A DNA stretch of 9,020 nt, from assembly GCA_041569895.1 (NCBI GenBank), contig JBFFXF010000288.1, forward strand, positions 1 through 9,020, in the 5' to 3' direction. Every line of letters begins with the position of its first letter. Position 1 is the first letter of the stretch. The stretch is from JBFFXF01 sp041569895 (lineage in GTDB: Bacteria > Planctomycetota > UBA8108 > JACQVS01). The notes under the pieces are model-generated. The model was not told the DNA's origin. It did not search any database and saw only the letters and a list, made by a program, of their open reading frames with translations. A program made the position numbers and the translations under genes. Shown here one piece after another: positions 1-5,300 of the stretch.

Positions 1-176
1 GCGACCGTGACGCGCGCGCCCGCCACCGGCGTCCGGGGCGGGAAGAAGACCTCGATGCGGAGCCTGCCCGCGACGAGCTCGTGCGCCACCTCGAGATCGT
101 GCGCCGCCACAACGGTCGCGAGCGCCGGGACGAGCGCCGGGAGAGCCATGACGATGACGCGAGCCCTGGCGGTCAT
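1..176 (-). CDS. Secreted partner of a cobalt/nickel ECF transporter (partial)
   Basis: Only the first 58 codons are present; the gene continues past the left edge. Its ATG overlaps the cbiM stop codon as ATGA, so the two are almost certainly translationally coupled. Residues 1-25 look like a signal peptide: early arginines, then a hydrophobic stretch (VIVMALPALVPALATVV) ending in Ala-Ala. The predicted mature chain begins near His26 (HDLEVAHEL) and continues into a beta-strand pattern with FFPPRTPVAGARVTV. That pattern resembles the transthyretin/carboxypeptidase-regulatory-like start of periplasmic accessory proteins (DUF4198 or NikL/NikK type) found beside CbiM/NikM genes. The role as an extracytoplasmic helper of metal uptake is inferred from position and signal peptide. 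With no C-terminus visible, the exact family is uncertain. Confidence 0.6.
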   Translation of the reverse strand, partial: MTARARVIVMALPALVPALATVVAAHDLEVAHELVAGRLRIEVFFPPRTPVAGARVTV

Positions 177-784
177 GCCGCCCTTCCGGCGAGGAGCGAC
201 GGGTTGACTCGCGTCAGAAACGCGACCGCCGAGCCGGTCACCACGCCCTCGATCCCGAGGACCGGCAGGTGGAGGAGGAACGCGTACCGCGCCGCGGCCC
301 GGAAGGCCTCGCCGGCCGAGAGCAGGCACGTGAAGTAGAGCAGCGCCGAGACGAGCGTCGCCACCGCCGCCGCCACGAACCCCGCGGTGACGTCCCGCGC
401 CCGGGACTTCGGCAGCACCGCCCGAGCGGCGAAGAGACCGTGCGCCGCGAGCGCGCCGGCGGCCAGGTTGAGCGTGTTGATCCCCAGCGTCGTGATCCCC
501 CCGAAACCGAAGAGGAGGAGCTGGAACCCGAGCCCGATGAGGATCGCCGGCAACGACAGCCACCCGAGCACGATGCCCGTCAACCCGTTGAGCATCAGGT
601 GCGCGCTGCCAACACCCACCGGGATGTGGATCCACGACACCGCGAAGAAGACACTCGTCAGCACTGCCGTGCGCGGGATGTCCGCCTCGCGAAGGCGCGC
701 CAGCACGCAGCCGGTCGCCACGCCCGTGACGACGGTACCGCCAATCCAGACGGAGCTCGGAAGAACCTGGTCGGGGATGTGCAC
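173..784 (-). CDS. cbiM: Cobalt/nickel ECF transporter substrate-binding membrane protein, CbiM/NikM type
   Basis: This 203-residue integral membrane protein is the substrate-specific (S) component of a cobalt or nickel energy-coupling-factor transporter. I chose the GTG at 784 over the upstream ATG at 853 because it gives the family's invariant M-H-I-P-D N-terminus and has a GAGG ribosome-binding site five bases upstream. Family signatures are WIHIPVGVGSAHLMLNGLTG (51-70), GGITTLGINTLNLA (93-106) and EGVVTGSAVAFL near the C-terminus, with about six hydrophobic segments. In NikM2-type proteins the metal is bound by the N-terminal amine, His2 and a later histidine. Here His2 is present, and His62 in SAHL is the likely counterpart. 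The CbiQ/CbiO energizing subunits are not visible and may lie beyond the left edge. Choice between cobalt and nickel cannot be made from sequence. Confidence 0.88.
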   Translation of the reverse strand: MHIPDQVLPSSVWIGGTVVTGVATGCVLARLREADIPRTAVLTSVFFAVSWIHIPVGVGSAHLMLNGLTGIVLGWLSLPAILIGLGFQLLLFGFGGITTLGINTLNLAAGALAAHGLFAARAVLPKSRARDVTAGFVAAAVATLVSALLYFTCLLSAGEAFRAAARYAFLLHLPVLGIEGVVTGSAVAFLTRVNPSLLAGRAA

Positions 785-843
785 CGGGACCTCGTGGAAC
801 GGCGTCGACCGACACGCGAAGCCGGCGCGCCGTGAAGGAGTCA

Positions 844-872
844 GGGGTATCATGGGGCCGGGTGAAAGTCAA
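844..872 (-). promoter_or_regulatory. Weak candidate promoter for cbiM
   Basis: Read on the minus strand, TTGACT (872-867) is a good -35-like hexamer. Seventeen bases on is a poor -10 candidate, TACCCC, preceded by TG as in an extended -10. It would put transcription start roughly 50 bases before the cbiM GTG. The -10 match is weak and promoter consensus in this organism is unknown. Confidence 0.2.
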
Positions 873-874
873 TC

Positions 875-897
875 GGGGCGGGGGGGGTCGGCGGGGG
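875..897 (+). other. G-run tract with quadruplex potential
   Basis: The plus strand carries runs of four, eight and five G separated by one to five bases, enough for four G-triplets in a short span. The tract lies just upstream of the candidate cbiM -35 element in the divergent cbiM/DUF1080 spacer. Whether it folds is unknown; in such GC-rich DNA it may be incidental. Confidence 0.4.
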
Positions 898-920
898 TCG
901 ATTTCCGTGTACGATGGTCC

Positions 921-1145
921 CCACCTCGTCGTCGTCGTCGTCCTCGTCCTCGATGACCGAGACAGAGACAGAGGACCGAGACAGAGAACAGAGGCCAGAG
1001 ATCAGAGATCAGAGACAGAGGTCAGAAGTCAGAGATCAGAGGTCAGAGAACAGAGTCAGAGAACCGAGGACAGAGCCCGAGACGCCCGCTCTCCCCCTCT
1101 GCGTAATCTGCGTAATCTGCGTTCCCGTTCCCGTTCCCGTTCCCA
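921..1145 (+). repeat. Composite low-complexity repeat, copy A
   Basis: This fills most of the cbiM/DUF1080 spacer. In order it has TCG/TCC triplet repeats (about 926-952), a GATGACCGAGACAGAGACAG junction, a purine-rich tract of AGRTCAG-like heptamers, a block with CTGCGTAATCTGCG in which the nine bases TAATCTGCG are duplicated, and four GTTCCC units at 1121-1144. The junction (938-972) matches 1993-2027 at 34 of 35 positions. The stretch from 1051 matches 2238-2307 apart from the nine-base duplication and scattered differences. The reading frames across it encode only repetitive peptides and are not credible genes. Confidence 0.8.
999..1059 (+). repeat. AGRTCAG heptamer array
   Basis: Nine consecutive units of AGATCAG, AGGTCAG or close variants; two units are six bases long. 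It lies inside composite repeat copy A. The seven-base period differs from the six-base period of the other arrays in this window. A related but less regular purine-rich tract lies at 7708-7770. Confidence 0.75.
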
Positions 1146-1157
1146 GAAAGCTTCATC

Positions 1158-1934
1158 ATGGCCATCGACTCCAACCCGAATCGACGCACTCTGTGTTCTC
1201 GTGATGCGCTTCTCCTCGTGGCTCTGCTGGTCGGCGGATGCGCTCCCGAACGGTCATCCTCCGTCGCGCCGGTGTCCGCCGACGCGCAGCACGACGTGAC
1301 CACCGCTGCCGAATCGGCGCAGTCGCGGACGGTCGCCGTGCCCGCCGACTCCGTACCCGCTGACTCATGGACGTTGCTCCTCGATGGCTCGTCGCTCGCT
1401 GGCTGGCGGGTGCTCGACGAGTTCGACTTCTCGGGGCACGGGCCGGTCACGGTCGAGGACGGCGCGGTCATCCTCGAGGCCGGTGAGCCGATGACCGGGA
1501 TCGCGTGGACCGGTCAGGGGCGCGATGTCGATCTCCCTCGCGACGGCTACGAGCTGCGTCTCGAGGCGAAGCGTCTCGAGGGCTCCGATTTCTACTGCGG
1601 TCTCACGTTCCCGGTTGCGGAGCAGCAATGCACGCTGATCGTCGGCGGCTGGGGCGGAAGCGTCGTCGGGCTCTCGAACGTCGATGACCTGAACGCGTCG
1701 GAGAACGAGACGACGACCGGGATCGACGTGGAGGACGATCGCTGGTACGCGATCCGGCTGCGCGTCACCGCGGCGAGCATCGAGGTGTGGATCGACGACG
1801 AACGCGTCATCGAGCTCGACCGTCCGGGGCGGCGCTTCGACATCTGGATCCAGCAGGAGCCAGCAAAGCCGCTCGGCGTGGTGACGTACTTCACGAAGGC
1901 GGCCATCCGAAACGTGCGCGTCCGGCGCGTGTGA
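1158..1934 (+). CDS. DUF1080 (3-keto-disaccharide hydrolase-like) lipoprotein
   Basis: A 258-residue exported lipoprotein. Residues 1-28 form a lipoprotein signal: basic RR at 9-10, hydrophobic ALLLVALLVGG, and Cys28 as lipidation site. A Ser/Ala/Asp-rich tether (about 29-70) follows, then one concanavalin-like beta-sandwich. It opens with WTLLLDGSSLAGWRV (71-85), the usual DUF1080 start with F/LxGxxLxGW, and includes VEDGAVILEAG (99-109), YELRLEAKRLEGSDFYCGLTF (131-151) and a terminal IRNVRVRRV strand. Family members are secreted or surface proteins linked to glycoside breakdown, some acting on 3-keto-disaccharides; no substrate can be assigned here. The ATG at 1158 is the only start that keeps the full signal; only a weak GAAAG precedes it. 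The gene lies alone between two copies of a composite repeat. Confidence 0.85.
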   Translation: MAIDSNPNRRTLCSRDALLLVALLVGGCAPERSSSVAPVSADAQHDVTTAAESAQSRTVAVPADSVPADSWTLLLDGSSLAGWRVLDEFDFSGHGPVTVEDGAVILEAGEPMTGIAWTGQGRDVDLPRDGYELRLEAKRLEGSDFYCGLTFPVAEQQCTLIVGGWGGSVVGLSNVDDLNASENETTTGIDVEDDRWYAIRLRVTAASIEVWIDDERVIELDRPGRRFDIWIQQEPAKPLGVVTYFTKAAIRNVRVRRV

Positions 1935-2041
1935 GCGACCGTTCCCGGTCCCGTTCCCGACCCTCCGGTGACCCGGACGCTCGTCCTCGTCCTCGTCCTC
2001 GTCCTCGATGATCGAGACAGAGACAGACGGACGGAGTCCGA

Positions 2042-2121
2042 TCGGAGTCGGTCATCGGAATCGGTATCGGTATCGGAGTCGGTATCGGAGTCGGTATCGG
2101 CCATCGGAATCGGAGTCGGTC
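2042..2121 (+). repeat. TCGGNN hexamer array
   Basis: Twelve TCGG-initiated units, mostly TCGGAG, TCGGTA and TCGGAA, with a few single-base phase slips. It lies inside copy B. Its last units form one arm of a perfect hairpin. Confidence 0.8.
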
Positions 2122-2132
2122 ATCCGACTCCG
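2111..2132. terminator. Perfect hairpin between convergent genes
   Basis: CGGAGTCGG, loop TCAT, then CCGACTCCG: nine perfect base pairs, seven of them G-C. It is about equidistant from the ends of the DUF1080 and CotH genes, so it could stop transcription from either side. No T-tract follows on either strand, and both genes end some 180 bases away, so terminator function is only possible. Confidence 0.4.
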
Positions 2133-2152
2133 CAACCAGAGCGCTCGAGGAC

Positions 2153-2218
2153 GGGAACGGGCACGGGTACGGGCACGGGTACGGGCACGGGAACGGGAAC
2201 GGGTACGGGTACGGGTAC
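2153..2218 (+). repeat. GGGHAC hexamer array (11 units)
   Basis: Eleven exact six-base units, GGGAAC, GGGCAC and GGGTAC. All six positions are fixed except the fourth, which is A, C or T and never G. The same array occurs inverted upstream of the CotH gene. Confidence 0.9.
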
Positions 2219-2321
2219 GTCTTTGCAACGATGGGGACAGAGTCAGAGAACAGAAGAAGAGCCCGAGAGGCCGGTTTCGCCCTCTGCGTAATCTGCGTTC
2301 CCGTTCTACCGCCTTCGAACT

Positions 2322-5300
2322 CTACGTCGCACGCCCACGCCGCTCGTCCCAGAGGCGCTGCCAGTCTCGAGGTGAGGGATTGGGAGTCGGTGGCTGGCCG
2401 AGGACGCGCCTCAGGAACAGCGCGGCGATGTGCCGCACGCGGATGGCCGACTGTCCCTCGGCCGGCGTCGCCTCGAATCCCGTCTTCGAGCCGCGCACCT
2501 TCTGGAACGGCACCGGTCGATTGTCTCCGAGCGCGCGCAGCAGGGCGGGCACGTCGCGGGCGGCCACGGCGTTGAGGCGAGCGAGCGCGGCCGCGGCGAC
2601 GGCGAACTCGCTGGCGGCGAGGTCCTCGAGCGCGGCGGCGACCGGTGACTCCGCCGGCGCCGCGGTGACCGGTCCGGCCGCCCGGGCGCGAGCCGCGAAG
2701 CGCTCGCGCCCGCGGTCGGTTCGAGGCCGCACGATGCGCGCCGGCCTCGAGGACGCCGTGTCCGGGGGCGCCTCGACCCGCGCCGCGCCAGCGCGCGATC
2801 GCCGGGCTCGCGCGAGGATCACGAGGGCCGCGAGGCTGACACCGACGAGCACGACGCTGCCGCCGAGGAGAGCCCATGGGATTCCGGCGCCGCGTCGCGG
2901 CTCGTCCGCGTCATGCGTCGCATCGCGAGAGGGTCGCGCCGGTTGGCGCGCGCTCGGAGCCCCGCTGACTCGCTCGCGAGGCCCCCTGGTCGCGCGGCCG
3001 AGGTCCCGGTCGCCCTCGAAGGCGCCGACTCGATCCTCGCGCCCGACCCCGGGCTCGAGCGGATCGACCGACGGTGTCGCCGCGTCCGTGTCGCGTCGAG
3101 GCGCAGCGGGCTCGCCGTCAGCGCCGATGATCAGCGACGCGACGTCGCCCGGCTGCCTCTCCTCGCGTGGTTCGGGAACTGGACGGAACGGCGGCGGCAC
3201 GGCGGGGCCGCGCGCCACCTCGGGCGACTCGCCCGGCTCGGGCCCCGGCGATCCCGCGGGCTCGCTGCGATCACCGCCCCCGTCACCGGCGCCGGACGCC
3301 GGCTGGCGCACCACCGATTCGGGACGGCGAAAGACGAGGTTCTCCACGGCGGGGGTCTCCGGCAACTCGGCGGCGCCCTCACGTTCCGAGACCCGCACCG
3401 TCCCGCGAGCGACCTCGCCGCCGCCGAAGCTCAGGGCGCGAACCGTGCGCGGACCTCCTTCGGGACCGACGGGAAATTCGACGACGAAGTGCTTGTCGTC
3501 TGGGAAGCGCACCGAGCCCTCGCGGCCGTCGAGGTCGAAGCGCACGGCGATCACGGGAGCGGTGCCGAGGACGCGCAGCGTGTCCGGCCCCTCCGGGGCC
3601 CGCACGCGTTTCGAGTCGAGGATCCGGAACGGCACCGGCGGCACGACCGCGGCGACGTAGGCCTGGCGGGCGATCGCGAAGCCCGTGAAAGCGCGAGTGC
3701 TCACCCCCGTTTGCCTGTTGAGGTCGTCCAGCACCTGTCCGAGACCCGCGGAGCCCAGCTTCTGGCGCGAGAGGTACTCGACGTACCCCAGGAACTCGCG
3801 CTCGTTCGCCTCGACCAGCCGTTGCACGCCCTTGAACTTGTCCGAGACCAGCGCGCGGGTCGGATCGCGCCACGAGAGGTCGCAGTCCCACGGCAGCAGA
3901 CGCCACCGGCCGTCCTCCGGAGACAGGTAGAGAAACGCGTTCTTGCCGCGCGACATCCCGAGCGTGTCCCAGTCATCGACGAGCGACCTCGCGGCGAGAA
4001 CGCGCAGCCACGTCGTGACGTCGATGACGTCGTGGAGACGCTGGCGGAACTCGCGCTCCGGCGTGTGCTGGCGATCGAAGAAGCGAAGCAGCTCGATCAG
4101 CGGGCGGAAGTCCTCGCGGTTGCCGTTGGAGCGCGGCGGGAAGTTCCACCGGTACTCCTCCGGGTCGTCCGAGACGTAGTCGAGATAGGCCTCCTCGTAG
4201 GTGCGCCCGCCGGAAGGGAAGAGCTCGAAGTGGTCGTCCACCTTGTGAAGCTGCCCGGCCACACGCGCGGGAGCCGCCGGCGCGGTCCTGCGGTCGCCGC
4301 CCTCCGCGGGCTTTCCGCGCTTCTCGCCGCCGACGTCGAACCACCTCTCGAGGAAGTCGCTCCTGATCTCCTCGACGTCCTCGTAGATCCCCTGCTCGCG
4401 GCCGGGAATCTGGAAGTAGACGTACTGCTGGCGCGGATTGGGGACGCGGAGCTGGTCGAGCAGCCAGTAGGTGAGCCGCTCGTTGAGCCGCGTGCCGTCG
4501 CCGCCCTGGCCGTCGACGGTGAGGCTGCGGCGGCCATCGAGGTTCCTGGCGCCGAACACGACGCGCCAGTTGTAGCGCGAGCGCGTCCATGGACTGCCGC
4601 GACGCCGGAAGCCGACGTTGTAGAAGATGCGCGAGCCGCCGTAGACCAGCGTCGCGTTGCCGAGCTTGTTCGACATCCGCGGCCGGCGGGCCAGGTTGTC
4701 CCACTCGACGGCGGGCACGAGGAGAGTGTAGGTCGGGTGCTTGCGGTTCGGTATCAGTCCGCTCGGGTACTGCGCGGTGCGCACCGGGGCGTCCCGCGGA
4801 AACGCTCCGCGCCGGCCCTCGGAGTCCTCGACGAGGATGTGGAACTCGACGATGCCGGCGTTCTGCGGCGGCACGTGTCCGGCGAGCTCGACGCTCTCTC
4901 CGGCCGGCGCGCCGGTGGCGGCCATCGGAGCCTCGGACCACGACGACGCGCTGTCGTGACGGTACACGATGGTGGCCCGCGCGATCGGCTCGAGCGTCGA
5001 GACGCGCACCCGGAACTCGACCGCCTCGCCCGAGGTCGGCGCGATCGGCGTCTGCTTCGGGGTGCCGACCGCCGGGCCGGCGGCGTTCTCGAGAATGCTG
5101 TTCGGGCGACCCGGCGAGCCGAGCCGCTTCGGGATCGCCAGCTCGTGGGTCTGCGCGACACCCTGGCCCATCAGTCGTGTCAGCAACAGCCGCGAGCCGC
5201 GCACCCACCTGGCCCGGAAGCTCACCTGATACACCGTTCCCGGCGACACGCCGCGAACGGTGCGACCCACGCTGTTGTGCCGCGAGTTGCCGCGTCCCTC

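Larger units (their letters stand above)
1981..2307 (+). repeat. Composite low-complexity repeat, copy B (expanded)
   Basis: This occupies most of the spacer between the convergent DUF1080 and CotH genes. It repeats the ordered modules of copy A in the same orientation: four TCGTCC units, the GATGATCGAGACAGAGACAG junction, and at 2238-2307 the CAGAGTCAGAGAAC to CTGCGTAATCTGCGTTCCCGTT block. Between these it carries two arrays that copy A lacks, TCGGNN and GGGHAC. Upstream, 1941-1958 adds three more GTTCCC-like units right after the DUF1080 stop codon. No gene is supported here. Confidence 0.8.

Noticed and set aside
785..900. Cobalamin or NiCo riboswitch upstream of cbiM
   Set aside because: I could not find the cobalamin-box sequence or a matching set of paired stems in the short leader.
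832..1299. Open frames across the cbiM/DUF1080 spacer
   Set aside because: They encode only repeat-derived peptides and overlap the well-supported DUF1080 start in another frame.
2042..2218. Possible CRISPR array
   Set aside because: Units are six bases in direct tandem with no unique spacers, and no cas gene is present.
2008..3660. Plus-strand open frame of 550 codons
   Set aside because: It begins in the composite repeat and then runs antisense to the CotH gene, giving Arg/Ser-rich low-complexity sequence with no domain.
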